Shown piece after piece: positions 1 through 9,163 of a DNA stretch of 64,000 bases. A model generated the notes under the pieces. That model searched no databases. It was not told the DNA's origin and saw nothing but the letters and a program-made list of their open reading frames with translations. How positions within the stretch are numbered: the stretch's first letter is position 1; each line of letters starts with the position of its first letter. This stretch comes from an uncultured Cytophagales bacterium (lineage in GTDB: Bacteria; Bacteroidota; Bacteroidia; Cytophagales; Thermonemataceae), in assembly GCA_937911505.1 (NCBI GenBank), contig CALEMF010000091.1:1-64000 (forward strand), written 5' to 3'. The position numbers and the translations under genes were made by a program.

Positions 1-431
1 TCTAAATCACCTTCCATACCACCTACATATACAGCAATATAACCAGCAAATACATAGTCAGCATACATAGTCTGAAACTCAGGAATAGACCAATCATCAC
101 CATCAGTCTTAAATATAGTCTTCAATGTATCTACAAATCTAATCTCATTACCCACATAAGCAGTAACGATACTATCCTTAATAACCAAATACTTGGCTCC
201 TTTTACCGATGAATCTTCTTCAAAGCCGAGAGAGCTAGACTCTCTGTAGAGGATATGTTTACCCTCTATTTCTTCAAAAAACTTTTCCTTTGGCGTCTTT
301 TCTACAGAAGATTCAGTTTGCCTTGAAGTACCTTTTTGCTTTTGTTCATTTCCTTCCTGCTGAGACTGACAACTCACACATAAAAAATAAACCAATAAGA
401 TACATAACTTACTCGATCGGCTCGTTCGCAT
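1..431 (-). CDS. Lipoprotein of unknown function (C-terminus beyond window)
   Basis: Reading leftward, an ATG at 431 opens a frame that stays open to the window edge (143 codons). The N-terminus is a lipoprotein signal: basic MRTSRSSK, a hydrophobic core (LCILLVYFLC) and a lipobox VSC with Cys21. A polar Gln/Lys/Glu-rich linker follows, then a probable beta-rich domain. The start lies inside the end of the upstream metallopeptidase gene (23-bp overlap, different frame), so the two are probably translationally coupled. I do not recognise the family. The overlap makes an accessory or protective role towards the peptidase conceivable, but that is inference. The 3' end is missing. Confidence 0.75.
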   Translation of the reverse strand, partial: MRTSRSSKLCILLVYFLCVSCQSQQEGNEQKQKGTSRQTESSVEKTPKEKFFEEIEGKHILYRESSSLGFEEDSSVKGAKYLVIKDSIVTAYVGNEIRFVDTLKTIFKTDGDDWSIPEFQTMYADYVFAGYIAVYVGGMEGDL

Positions 432-1434
432 CTCTTTTTCGGGTTTGGTTGAATAGCACTTGGTCAATGCTCTTTTTAGCAGCCTCCATCTTCGATCGGT
501 GGGCAGGAGTAGGCTTACTCGTGTACAGGGCTTTACTTTTCAGATACTTGTTATACTTGTATTCATTACGTGTAATCGCTTTGTACCGTGCCTGCGTTGC
601 AGCAGGTAACTTCTTATAGTCATCAGTGGCACGCTCCAAGCTTCCCCACCAAGCCATTGCCTGATACCAGTCTTCTGAATGTTCAGTTTTGTTCAGTTCA
701 TCAAATTGCTGCATCCCCTCTACCAATGTGGGCACATAAGCCTCTGCCATTAGCTCATGATCACCCTCATAAAATGAGGGTGGTTCGAGATTGAGATTTT
801 TAAATATTTTTATAATATTTTGAACACTGTCCTGTTTTATGTGATGCTTCCGAAGATTTGGATAATTCTCTATTCCTTCGTTATCTTCTGCTAATCGAAA
901 GACCTGATGGAGGCTTTCGTGGGTAAGTATTTTAGTAATGAAGGTAGGATCGGCTGTCAGGTGACTTCCCTCTATAAAATGGTCTTGGGAGACTTGCACC
1001 CAACGGCCTGTTTTTCCTTCGATAGTATGTACGCCTTTGGGTGCTCTGGCGAATGCACTACCTAATGATGGAAACGGCGGCACTAAAGCAGGATTGGCAG
1101 ATGACTCAAAAATGAGGTTGTCTTGCCCTGCTAAAAAACGCTTATTGATGTCTTGGAATACTTCCGTTTGTTTCATCAGATCAAACATCTTTTTGAAATC
1201 TTTATGCCCTGCCAAGTACCAACTGAGCAGTACCCCTCGATCGTCATTAGTGGGGCTTTCTTGCTGCTGTTCGCTTGTCTGATGGGCTTCATCTCCCTGC
1301 TCTTCGGCTTGCTTTCTTAATTCTTTCTCAGCTTCTTCTACCTTCTCTCTGTATTTATGTCGCCAAGGTTGAATGTGTTCTTCCTCTTCTTCGTTGTCAT
1401 AAGTACTTTTATGAGTGTTGCCGTGAGTATACAT
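409..1434 (-). CDS. Putative HExxH zinc metallopeptidase, candidate eCIS effector
   Basis: The 341-residue protein has no signal peptide. Its N-terminus (about 1-65) is low-complexity, acidic and Gln/Glu-rich, as in loaded or secreted effectors. The core carries HESLH (His172, Glu173, His176), a gluzincin-type zinc motif, and HELMAE about 50 residues later, whose Glu227 or Glu231 could be the third ligand. The C-terminus is basic and helical. It is transcribed away from the AAA+ ATPase gene with a 135-bp gap. That ATPase type accompanies extracellular contractile injection systems, so a cargo toxin is a reasonable inference. An anti-sigma or housekeeping peptidase is less likely because no membrane segment is present. 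I recognise no precise family. Confidence 0.65.
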   Translation of the reverse strand: MYTHGNTHKSTYDNEEEEEHIQPWRHKYREKVEEAEKELRKQAEEQGDEAHQTSEQQQESPTNDDRGVLLSWYLAGHKDFKKMFDLMKQTEVFQDINKRFLAGQDNLIFESSANPALVPPFPSLGSAFARAPKGVHTIEGKTGRWVQVSQDHFIEGSHLTADPTFITKILTHESLHQVFRLAEDNEGIENYPNLRKHHIKQDSVQNIIKIFKNLNLEPPSFYEGDHELMAEAYVPTLVEGMQQFDELNKTEHSEDWYQAMAWWGSLERATDDYKKLPAATQARYKAITRNEYKYNKYLKSKALYTSKPTPAHRSKMEAAKKSIDQVLFNQTRKRDANEPIE

Positions 1435-1569
1435 AACTTAATTTTTTGGAATAGATTCTTAGTATGAAGATAGAAACTTTCTTGCAAAAAGGTGATAGAT
1501 TCACCACGGAACTTGCTAAAAAATATATTTTTGTTTATTTATGCAAGTACGCTTAACTAACAATTCTTT

Positions 1570-2988
1570 ATGGGTGTTTTCAGAAATGACTTACATTGGC
1601 TTGGGGAGGTCTTCCGCAGATGTATCAACCACTGTCTTAGTAATCAGCATTTTTATACGGAAGTTGAAAAAAATGAGCCCAAATTTAATCATAGAGAGTT
1701 AGCAGCCTTCTCGTTTCCAGCCTCACTTACCTTTCCACAGATAGTAGAGGAAACCTATGAGCAACTAGTGCAAAAGTACCAATGGCAAACGTATGCGCCT
1801 GAAAAGATGGTATTTCTTCTGAGTGTAGTTCCCTATGCCTTACCCTCTTTTCTAACAGAAATCGCCGAGAGTAATGAGTTAATTTTTCAATTAGGTCTTA
1901 AAAAAGGAAAGGCTAGCAGCTACCTCCCTACAGGCACAACAGCCCTTCAGGTACTTACCAAATCCTTCATTTGTTCTCTGCCCGAAGTTTACAAGCTCTT
2001 TCACGACGACCACCCTCTTATTAAAGATGAGCTTGTTATCTTGGAGAAGATGCCCGAAGAGGAGCCTTTTTTAAATGGTACCCTGACACTCTCCAGAGAA
2101 TATTTGCATTTACTCAATACGGGCGAGCGCTATCGTCCTGCCTTGAACAAGGAGTTTCCCGCGGAGCGCCTTACTACCGAGCAAAGCTGGGACGATTATA
2201 TTCTCCCTACCAAAACTTGGGTAAAGGTAGAAGAGCTACTCGACTGGGTATCCTACTATGCGCAACTACGTAGCACCAAAGGCTTTACAACGGGCGCCAA
2301 AGGCTACAAGTGCTTGCTTACAGGCCCTTCGGGTACAGGTAAAACAATGTTGGGTCGCTTATTGGCGCAAAAAACAGAACGGCAAGTATGGCGTTTAGAT
2401 ATTAGTAGGTTAGTAAGTAAATTTGTAGGAGAAACGACCAAAAATATACGAAAAGTATTCGACATTGCTCAGCACTACGATTACATCCTTTTTTGTGATG
2501 AAGGCGAAGGGCTTTTCTCAAATCGAACGCGTGATGCAGGTACTGCGCAAGATACCTACGTGAATCAAGAAGTAGGCTATTTGTTACAATCTATTGAAGA
2601 GTATCCGGGCATTATCTTGGTGGCTACTAACAACATCAGCAATATGGACAATGCCTTTATGCGGCGCTTCAATACCCGCATTACCTTTGAGTACCCTGAT
2701 GAACAGTGCCTGATTCAACTGTGGGAAAAAGCTTTTGCCCCTTTCCAACTAGATACCGATGTAGACGTTCGTTACATTGCACAAGAACACCATCGACACC
2801 AAGTAACTGGTGCAAAGATCGCATTGGTAAAGGATTTACTAGGTATTCGGGCGCTCAAACGTGACGATTGGCGCGTATCAAGGGAAGAGTTGGAGTTTGC
2901 GCTCAAACAAAAGCAAGTACGTGTTCCTGACTTTGAGGCTTACCTGAAAAGAAAGGCAGAAAGCCAAGCACTTTTTGGAGAGGAATAG
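1570..2988 (+). CDS. AAA+ ATPase of the eCIS (Afp15-like) type
   Basis: A 472-residue protein with a helical N-terminal region of about 210 residues and one C-terminal AAA+ module: Walker A GPSGTGKT (252-259), Walker B ILFCDE (306-311, followed by GEGLF), sensor-1 TNN (353-355) and arginine-finger candidates MRR (364-366). The phrases RLDISRLVSKFVGET and NQEVGYLLQSIEEY closely resemble the ATPase encoded in Bacteroidota contractile injection gene clusters (Afp15/PVC15 type), thought to act in particle assembly or cargo handling. No sheath, tube or baseplate gene is in the window, so the rest of such a locus would lie to the left or elsewhere. The fold is certain; the eCIS link is inferred from sequence flavour and the neighbouring HExxH gene. 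Confidence 0.85.
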   Translation: MGVFRNDLHWLGEVFRRCINHCLSNQHFYTEVEKNEPKFNHRELAAFSFPASLTFPQIVEETYEQLVQKYQWQTYAPEKMVFLLSVVPYALPSFLTEIAESNELIFQLGLKKGKASSYLPTGTTALQVLTKSFICSLPEVYKLFHDDHPLIKDELVILEKMPEEEPFLNGTLTLSREYLHLLNTGERYRPALNKEFPAERLTTEQSWDDYILPTKTWVKVEELLDWVSYYAQLRSTKGFTTGAKGYKCLLTGPSGTGKTMLGRLLAQKTERQVWRLDISRLVSKFVGETTKNIRKVFDIAQHYDYILFCDEGEGLFSNRTRDAGTAQDTYVNQEVGYLLQSIEEYPGIILVATNNISNMDNAFMRRFNTRITFEYPDEQCLIQLWEKAFAPFQLDTDVDVRYIAQEHHRHQVTGAKIALVKDLLGIRALKRDDWRVSREELEFALKQKQVRVPDFEAYLKRKAESQALFGEE

Positions 2989-2989
2989 T

Positions 2990-4015
2990 CTATGTTTTTT
3001 CAATCACTTCTATAAGTTGCTTGCGTAAGTCTGTTTTTACCACTCTCTTTAAACGCTTGCACTGCGTACAGGGAATGTCTGCTCTTGTAGGTTGCTCTCC
3101 TAGTACCATTTGCTTCGCATACAGATATTTCTCGCTTTGAAGCAAGGAAGACAATCCTTCTTCAAATACATTTCCAAAGTCACCAAAATGATTGACACAA
3201 CAGCCTAGTAGTTTACCATCCCAGTTAACCTGCGGGGCCGTCCAGAGTTGTAAACAGGCAGGCGAATAAAGTTGCTTTTTTTCTTTTTCGTATTCGTCTA
3301 TGTAAGCGGCTGACAAGCCCGTTTCTTTTTTGACAAAAGCAGCGTTTTTAATAGGGAACTTTTTAGGCGAGTAGTTCAGCTTGGCTTTAAAGCCCATGTT
3401 TAACTTCTTCGCCATTTGCTTGGCCAAAGGAAGCTCATGTTCGTTGTGTCCAAAAATGATGAACTGCCATTTAAGCTTTGGGTAGCGGCTCTTATATTGT
3501 TGCTTATACGCATTGATTTTTTTGATGTTGGCGATTACCTGATTGAAGTCTCCCCCTACCCTGTATTGTTGATAAGTCGCTTGGCTTGCACCATCAATGG
3601 AAACTTTTAGCTTAAAGAATTGGTATTTGACAAGCCCTTCTAGCACTTCCTCTTTTACGTCGTTCAGGTTTACCCCATTGATGGCACTAAGGCGAATATT
3701 GTGCTCATGAGCATATGCCATTATTTTTAGTAGAGCAGGATTGAGAAAGAGTTCTCCGTAGTTGGAAAGTTCTATGTGCTTGATTGAGGGATTTTGTTCG
3801 ATGAGCCTTTTAAAGTTTTCAAAAGAAAGATGCCCCCAACCCACCACTGAGTGCTTTCTGTGGTAGTGTGTACCCGTAAGGCAAAGCGGGCACTTTAACT
3901 GACATTTGCTGGAGGCTTCTACACGAATCTGGTTTCCTACCAAGTGTATATGGGCCAAGGTCTTGTATTTACGTCGCTGCCAGTATTTTTTGAGGATTTT
4001 CCAGAGACGCATCAT
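2990..4015 (-). CDS. Radical SAM/SPASM domain protein
   Basis: The CxxxCxxC cluster motif (Cys38, Cys42, Cys45) binds the 4Fe-4S cluster that cleaves S-adenosylmethionine, and the usual TIM-barrel follows (IELSNYGELFLNP; KVSIDGAS). The C-terminal SPASM region has Cys254, Cys272-Cys273, Cys316 and Cys319 for auxiliary clusters. Length (341 aa) is normal. Members modify peptides, proteins or cofactors; I see no precursor peptide gene beside it, so the substrate is unknown. It starts 7 bp after surE on the same strand and probably shares its transcript. Its end abuts the convergent AAA gene. Confidence 0.9.
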   Translation of the reverse strand: MMRLWKILKKYWQRRKYKTLAHIHLVGNQIRVEASSKCQLKCPLCLTGTHYHRKHSVVGWGHLSFENFKRLIEQNPSIKHIELSNYGELFLNPALLKIMAYAHEHNIRLSAINGVNLNDVKEEVLEGLVKYQFFKLKVSIDGASQATYQQYRVGGDFNQVIANIKKINAYKQQYKSRYPKLKWQFIIFGHNEHELPLAKQMAKKLNMGFKAKLNYSPKKFPIKNAAFVKKETGLSAAYIDEYEKEKKQLYSPACLQLWTAPQVNWDGKLLGCCVNHFGDFGNVFEEGLSSLLQSEKYLYAKQMVLGEQPTRADIPCTQCKRLKRVVKTDLRKQLIEVIEKT

Positions 4016-4022
4016 TTCTATT

Positions 4023-4790
4023 TTAAAGCTGCCAAGTATTCAAATGAGAGAGCGCTTCGTAAGACGTCATATCGAACTTACAAGGAACAATCGATACGTA
4101 ATTGTTGTCTAGCGCCTCCACATCGGTATCTTTTCCGTCATCTTCATTGATAAAGTCGCCCACTAGCCAATAGTAGCGGCGACCGTAAGGGTCTTTTCGC
4201 TCGTCAAAATTTTCTTGCCAACGTGCCTTTGCTTGTCTACAAATTTTTGTACCTTTAATATCACCTTGTGTAATAGGTGGAAAATTCACATTGAGCGCAA
4301 CGTTCGCAGGAATTCCCTTCTCTAGGGCCTGCTCAGTAATCTTCTTTACCCAGGCGGTAATATGGGAGAAGTCAGCGTCGGCTGCATAGTCGCAGAGTGA
4401 GAAACCAATGGCGGGTAGTCCCTCAATGGCTGCTTCAATAGCTGCCGACATCGTACCTGAGTATAATACACTTACTGAAGAGTTACTCCCATGGTTGATA
4501 CCACTTACCACTAGATCAGGCTTGCGATCTTTCAGTACTTGATGCTTGGCCAACTTCACACAATCAGCGGGGGTACCAGAGCACTCGTAGGCGAGAATTT
4601 CATTGAAGATGCTAGAGCGATCTAAGCGAAGGGTATTGCCTACCGTAATTGCGTGCCCCATACCAGACTGTGGGCTATCTGGTGCTACTACTACCACTTC
4701 CCCGATCTCTTTCATTACGCTTACGAGCGTAGAAATACCCTTGGAAGTAATGCCGTCATCGTTGGAAACGAGTATAAGCGGTTTGGTCAT
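4023..4790 (-). CDS. surE: 5'/3'-nucleotidase SurE
   Basis: A 255-residue SurE: N-terminal ILVSNDDGI with the metal-binding Asn10-Asp11-Asp12, then APDSPQSGMGHAIT, the SGTPADCVKLA loop and SGINHGSN. These are the conserved segments of the SurE nucleotide phosphatases, which dephosphorylate nucleoside monophosphates and are linked to stationary-phase survival. It is cytosolic with no signal. It sits between fabF upstream (124-bp gap) and the radical SAM gene downstream (7 bp), all minus strand. Confidence 0.95.
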   Translation of the reverse strand: MTKPLILVSNDDGITSKGISTLVSVMKEIGEVVVVAPDSPQSGMGHAITVGNTLRLDRSSIFNEILAYECSGTPADCVKLAKHQVLKDRKPDLVVSGINHGSNSSVSVLYSGTMSAAIEAAIEGLPAIGFSLCDYAADADFSHITAWVKKITEQALEKGIPANVALNVNFPPITQGDIKGTKICRQAKARWQENFDERKDPYGRRYYWLVGDFINEDDGKDTDVEALDNNYVSIVPCKFDMTSYEALSHLNTWQL

Positions 4791-4914
4791 GAACGTACTG
4801 TTTCAAATGGATGTGTATACAAACAAAGCTATAAAAACTTTTGCAATATGGAAGGAGAAATACAGAACTCTTTCTGTTGCTCAACTTCTTATAAAAGTTT
4901 TGTTTCTTAGTACC

Positions 4915-6162
4915 CTATATTTTCTTAAAAACGACGATGGCATTATGTCCCCCAAAGCCAAAGGTATTGCTTAGCGCTACATTCACTTCTTGTTGTAGGG
5001 TTTCCTGCGTAACGATATGAAACCCTTCAGGCACCGCTGGATCCAATGTGTTGGTGTTGATAGTAGGCGGTATCGCACCTTCTTTGATAGACATTACCGA
5101 CAAGATACCCTCTATTGCTCCTGCACCTCCTAGTAAATGGCCTGTCATAGACTTCGAAGCACTTATTTTTAGACGGGAAGTATCTTCTCCAAATATTTTA
5201 TGTATGGCCTGTAATTCGCTTATGTCGCCAATAGGAGTCGAGGTAGCATGGGCGTTGAGGTAGTCTACTTGCGTTGGGGCTATCTGGGCTTCTTGCAACG
5301 CCCATTCCATCGCTTTGGCTGCGCCAATTCCTTCAGGATGCGTAGCGGTCATGTGGTAAGCATCGGCTGTCATAGCAGCGCCGACTATTTCTGCATAAAT
5401 ATTCGCGCCTCGTTGTTTGGCATGTTCGTATTCTTCTAAGATAAGCGCACCAGCCCCTTCTCCCATCACAAAACCATCCCTGGCTACATCGAAAGGTCGC
5501 GAAGCGGTGGCAGGCGATTCGTTCAGGGTAGACATCGCTTTTAGAGAGTTGAAACCTCCCATAGAGGCTTCCGAAATCGGTGACTCTGAGCCACCTGCCA
5601 CAAATACCTTTGCTTTACCCAAGCGAATGTAATTGAAAGCATCCATTAGCGCCGTAGTGGAAGTGGCACAAGCAGATACAGTGGTATAGTTAATTCCCAT
5701 CAGTCCCCATTTCATAGAGATCATACCAGAAGCCATATTGGTAATGAGGCGAGGTACAAAGAAGGGACTAAAACGGGGAATATGGTCGTTGGCTACGTAG
5801 TTCTTTACTTCTTCTTCAAAGGTAATCATGCCACCCTGCCCCGATCCCCAGATGACTCCTATGTCGAAGGGATCAATCTTTTCTAAATCTAGCCCTGCAT
5901 CTTCGAGCGCCTCGCTTGCTACATAAAGGGCATACTGTGTAAACAAGTCGCTTCGTTTGATCTCATTGCGAGAGAGGCGTGTATCTGGCTGAAAGCCTTT
6001 TACCTCACACGCAAACTGTGTTTTAAAGTTAGTGGGATCAAACTTAGTGATCTTCGCAGCGCCACTCTTACCCGCTACTGCATTTTCCCAAAATTCTTTT
6101 AGGGTGTTGCCAATGGGTGTCAACGCTCCTAAGCCTGTAACAACTACTCTTCGATTACTCAT
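4915..6162 (-). CDS. fabF: Beta-ketoacyl-ACP synthase II (FabF)
   Basis: A 415-residue condensing enzyme of fatty-acid elongation. The catalytic triad is visible: Cys165 in VSACATS, His305 in NAHATSTP and His342 in MTGHLLGGAGA. The C-terminal GFGGHNAIVVF segment is also typical. Length matches FabF. A possible promoter precedes it on the minus strand (TTTG, 18 nt, TATCTTTA in 6163-6233). It lies 72 bp after aroA on the same strand, so it could also be co-transcribed. Unlike in many bacteria, acpP is not adjacent. Confidence 0.96.
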   Translation of the reverse strand: MSNRRVVVTGLGALTPIGNTLKEFWENAVAGKSGAAKITKFDPTNFKTQFACEVKGFQPDTRLSRNEIKRSDLFTQYALYVASEALEDAGLDLEKIDPFDIGVIWGSGQGGMITFEEEVKNYVANDHIPRFSPFFVPRLITNMASGMISMKWGLMGINYTTVSACATSTTALMDAFNYIRLGKAKVFVAGGSESPISEASMGGFNSLKAMSTLNESPATASRPFDVARDGFVMGEGAGALILEEYEHAKQRGANIYAEIVGAAMTADAYHMTATHPEGIGAAKAMEWALQEAQIAPTQVDYLNAHATSTPIGDISELQAIHKIFGEDTSRLKISASKSMTGHLLGGAGAIEGILSVMSIKEGAIPPTINTNTLDPAVPEGFHIVTQETLQQEVNVALSNTFGFGGHNAIVVFKKI

Positions 6163-6233
6163 AGCATTGATTTAAAATTTTTGTAAAGATAAGAGATTTT
6201 ATACCAAATCAAATTACGCTAATGCTGGTAAAA

Positions 6234-7478
6234 TTAGTGGTTCTCTTCTGTAGAAACCCCTACCTGATGGATGTCGCTCCAGTAGTTAGGATAAGACTTT
6301 ACGACTACTTCTGGAGCTAGTATGGTGATGGTTTGTTGGGTAGCCAAAGGAGCAAAAGCCATTGCCATGCGGTGGTCTTCATAGGTTTCTACCGTAGGTT
6401 CTTCATGCGCAGTAGCTATCTTTTCTAAGTACCAATGGGTAGGCGTTTGTTGTGCTTCTTCCCTAATGGTATAGCCAAACTTGGCGAGCTCTTGTTGAAG
6501 CGCTTTGATACGATCTGTCTCTTTGATACGCAGGCTTTCTAGTCCTGTCATTTCTAGAGCAATGTCTTTAGCTGCACAGCAGACCGCCACTGTTTGGGCG
6601 AGGTCTGGACAATGCGTAAAGTCAACTTGAATATTCGTTTGATGAGGGATTTTGCTCAACTGTACTCCGTTTTCCGTAAAAATCGTTTTTACACCTAGCT
6701 TTTCTCCAATATCAACAATGGCTTTGTCACCCTGTAAGGAATTTTCCCTCAATCCAAGCAAAGTAATGGTTCCTTCCTCGGCGAGGGCTACCCAACTGTA
6801 CCAGTAGCTTGCTCCTGACCAATCGGCCTCGATAGCATAAGTAGCCGCACGATAAGGTTGAGGAGCGATCTCTATGATATTGTCTTCCCAAGTGTAATTA
6901 ATGCCAAAATAGCGCAAGAGCGTAAGCGTCATTTGTATATAAGGGCGTGAGGTAACCTTTCCTAGCAAAGTAACGGTAAGTCCATCAGGTAGAAAAGGGG
7001 CAATCAGGAGTAGTGCAGAAACATACTGACTACTCACATTTCCTTGTAGGCTTACTTGCTTTTCTTTTTGTTGGAAATCTACGATTTTGATTGGTGGGAA
7101 GCCTACCTCCTGCTGGTATTGAATGTTGGCGCCTAGTTGAGTCAAGGCTTCCACTAATATACCAATGGGGCGCTGTTGCATACGGGGCGTTCCCGTAAGG
7201 ATTACCTGGCGATTCGTAGCGGTACAAAAAGCAGTGAGAAAGCGCATGGTAGTACCTGCATCTAAAACGTCTAGCACCTCATCGTTGCTGAGTAGCAAGC
7301 GTTGCAGGGTTTGGGTATCACGTGCTTCGGAGATATTTTGTAACAAAATATTCGCAGGCATTGCTTGCAAGCGGGCAAGCGCTTGGATGATCAAGGCACG
7401 GTTACTTTCACTCTTAGAAGTAGGTAAAAGGACTTCGCCCTGAAGCGAATTTACTTTATGTAGTTGAATTGATTTCAT
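6234..7478 (-). CDS. aroA: 3-phosphoshikimate 1-carboxyvinyltransferase (EPSP synthase)
   Basis: This enzyme joins shikimate-3-phosphate and phosphoenolpyruvate in aromatic amino-acid synthesis. Diagnostic segments are LPTSKSESNRALI near the N-terminus, LDAGTTMRFLTAF, RIKETDRIKAL and YEDHRMAMAFAP. At 414 residues it is slightly shorter than the usual 425-450, as in other Bacteroidota. Cytosolic. It is the first gene of the minus-strand run aroA-fabF-surE-radical SAM. Confidence 0.95.
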   Translation of the reverse strand: MKSIQLHKVNSLQGEVLLPTSKSESNRALIIQALARLQAMPANILLQNISEARDTQTLQRLLLSNDEVLDVLDAGTTMRFLTAFCTATNRQVILTGTPRMQQRPIGILVEALTQLGANIQYQQEVGFPPIKIVDFQQKEKQVSLQGNVSSQYVSALLLIAPFLPDGLTVTLLGKVTSRPYIQMTLTLLRYFGINYTWEDNIIEIAPQPYRAATYAIEADWSGASYWYSWVALAEEGTITLLGLRENSLQGDKAIVDIGEKLGVKTIFTENGVQLSKIPHQTNIQVDFTHCPDLAQTVAVCCAAKDIALEMTGLESLRIKETDRIKALQQELAKFGYTIREEAQQTPTHWYLEKIATAHEEPTVETYEDHRMAMAFAPLATQQTITILAPEVVVKSYPNYWSDIHQVGVSTEENH

Positions 7479-7720
7479 AGGATTACTATATAGAAGTCGT
7501 CTAAGATTTACCTTTAAACTATCAATGGATAGTTACAACACCTAATTTTACAAATTTTCCTAATAATAGTGATGGCTATTTCCTCAAAAACTTATTGTAC
7601 CCACCTTTAAAGTTGAAAATTTCCGACATTAAACTGAAATATTAGGCCACTTCAATCGTATATTTCGTTTTCAACAAAAATTTTGTGTACAGCTTCTGTA
7701 CCTCGCAAAAGGGATCCTCT

Positions 7721-8251
7721 ATGGCACTCACCATCCGAAAAACGGTATTTGACGACATTCACGAAATTATGCAGTGGGTTAATGAGCCTGAAGTATTGGC
7801 TACTTTTGCCAACTTCAAAACTATCAGCTTCGAAGAGGAAGCAGCTTTCTTGCTACAACTACTAAAGAGTAAAACAGATTTTACGTTCACCTTACTTTAC
7901 GATAACCAGTATGCAGGTCAGGTAAGTCTGAATAAAATTTACTGGGCTGCCCGAAATGGTCGTATGGCACTTTTCTTAAAAAAAGAATTCAGAGGGAAAG
8001 GTTTGGGGGAAAAGGCAATTGCATTACTTTTGCAAAAAGCTTTTGAAGAGGTAGCGCTGCATAAAGTATGGCTAATGGTACGGGAAGACAATTGGAAAGC
8101 ACGTAAGTTGTACGAGCGTGTAGGGTTTGTACCAGAAGCTACTTTAATAGATGAGTACGTTCATCCACAAACACAGCAGTTTATCAATATGATTCGGATG
8201 TATCAATTGCGTCCTGATTATACTTCAAGTGTTTCATCATTTCCACTTTGA
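7721..8251 (+). CDS. GNAT-family N-acetyltransferase (RimJ/RimL-like)
   Basis: A 176-residue GNAT fold with the acetyl-CoA loop FRGKGLGEKAI, the following helix, and the C-terminal VREDNWKARKLYERVGF segment typical of GNATs that acetylate protein N-termini or small amines. I chose ATG 7721, preceded by AAAAGGGA, over a GTG at 7685 that adds 12 unmatched residues. It lies 6 bp ahead of an outer-membrane protein gene, probably on one transcript. The substrate cannot be told from sequence. Confidence 0.88.
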   Translation: MALTIRKTVFDDIHEIMQWVNEPEVLATFANFKTISFEEEAAFLLQLLKSKTDFTFTLLYDNQYAGQVSLNKIYWAARNGRMALFLKKEFRGKGLGEKAIALLLQKAFEEVALHKVWLMVREDNWKARKLYERVGFVPEATLIDEYVHPQTQQFINMIRMYQLRPDYTSSVSSFPL

Positions 8252-8257
8252 TTATCT

Positions 8258-9052
8258 ATGCGTTTCTTCCTTTTTTTTCTTTTCCTGCTTCCAGTCTTAT
8301 CAGGCTCAGCACAAATTTTGAACATCGAGAAAGTACGGCTCAATCCAGACAGTACACGTTATTTAGCTGGGAATCTATCCGCCAATTTTAGTCTTTCCAA
8401 TCGTACAGCGGCGGCCAATGAACCGATTGAGTTTTTGGGTGTCAATACGCGCTTCAATCTAGCGTATGTAGCGAACAAGCATCTTTTTCTGCTGCTCAAT
8501 CGCTACGATTATCTTAGAATCAACGAAGCCCCTTTTAATAATTTTTTCTATGCGCATTTTAGGGTGAATTTCCTCCACCAAAACCGTCTTTCTCCTGAGG
8601 TATTCAGCCAGTACCAGTTTGACTTTTTAAGAGGACTAGACAACCGTCTTTTGGGGGGCGCGGGGGCGCGTTATGCACTGCTTAGTGAGCCGAAGGTTTC
8701 ACTTGCTTATGGATTAGGGGCTATGTATGAACAGGAAGAATGGCGCTTGCCTGGTTCTGAAGATAGCTTACGGCGTACTACCAACTTCGCCAAAGCTTCT
8801 CAGTACATAAGCTTTGGCTACCAACTTAATGCTTCTACAAGCTTCGATTTGGTGTGCTACCACCAGTTTGGTTATGATCCAGATTTTAGTGTCGTTCGTC
8901 ATCGTATTAATGGCGATGTACAACTCACCTTTACACTCATCAAAAACCTAAAATTCAATGTAAACTTTACAGCCGCTTATGAGACGGCTCCTGTTATACC
9001 CATTACTAAATTCATTTATAATATTTCTAATGGTGTTCAGTATAATTTTTGA
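8258..9052 (+). CDS. DUF481-type outer-membrane beta-barrel protein
   Basis: A 264-residue protein with a cleavable signal peptide (hydrophobic run, cut near SGSAQ), then alternating amphipathic beta strands and a terminal strand ending in Phe (SNGVQYNF), the usual outer-membrane insertion signal. The pattern of long strands with LSLAYGLG/MYEQEEW segments resembles the DUF481 (YdiY-like) barrel family. The function of this family is unknown. It follows the GNAT gene by 6 bp. Confidence 0.78.
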   Translation: MRFFLFFLFLLPVLSGSAQILNIEKVRLNPDSTRYLAGNLSANFSLSNRTAAANEPIEFLGVNTRFNLAYVANKHLFLLLNRYDYLRINEAPFNNFFYAHFRVNFLHQNRLSPEVFSQYQFDFLRGLDNRLLGGAGARYALLSEPKVSLAYGLGAMYEQEEWRLPGSEDSLRRTTNFAKASQYISFGYQLNASTSFDLVCYHQFGYDPDFSVVRHRINGDVQLTFTLIKNLKFNVNFTAAYETAPVIPITKFIYNISNGVQYNF

Positions 9053-9163
9053 GGATTGTTTTTTAGACAAAAAGCATCAGAAGCAAGACTTTAGACATCT
9101 GTATAATAAGTTATTTGATACTTCATTCACTCAATTACACATTCACCTAATCACTCATGAGAC

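Noticed and set aside
290..619. 109-codon plus-strand frame
   Set aside because: It lies over the HExxH gene and the lipoprotein gene on the other strand; composition is that of antisense sequence.
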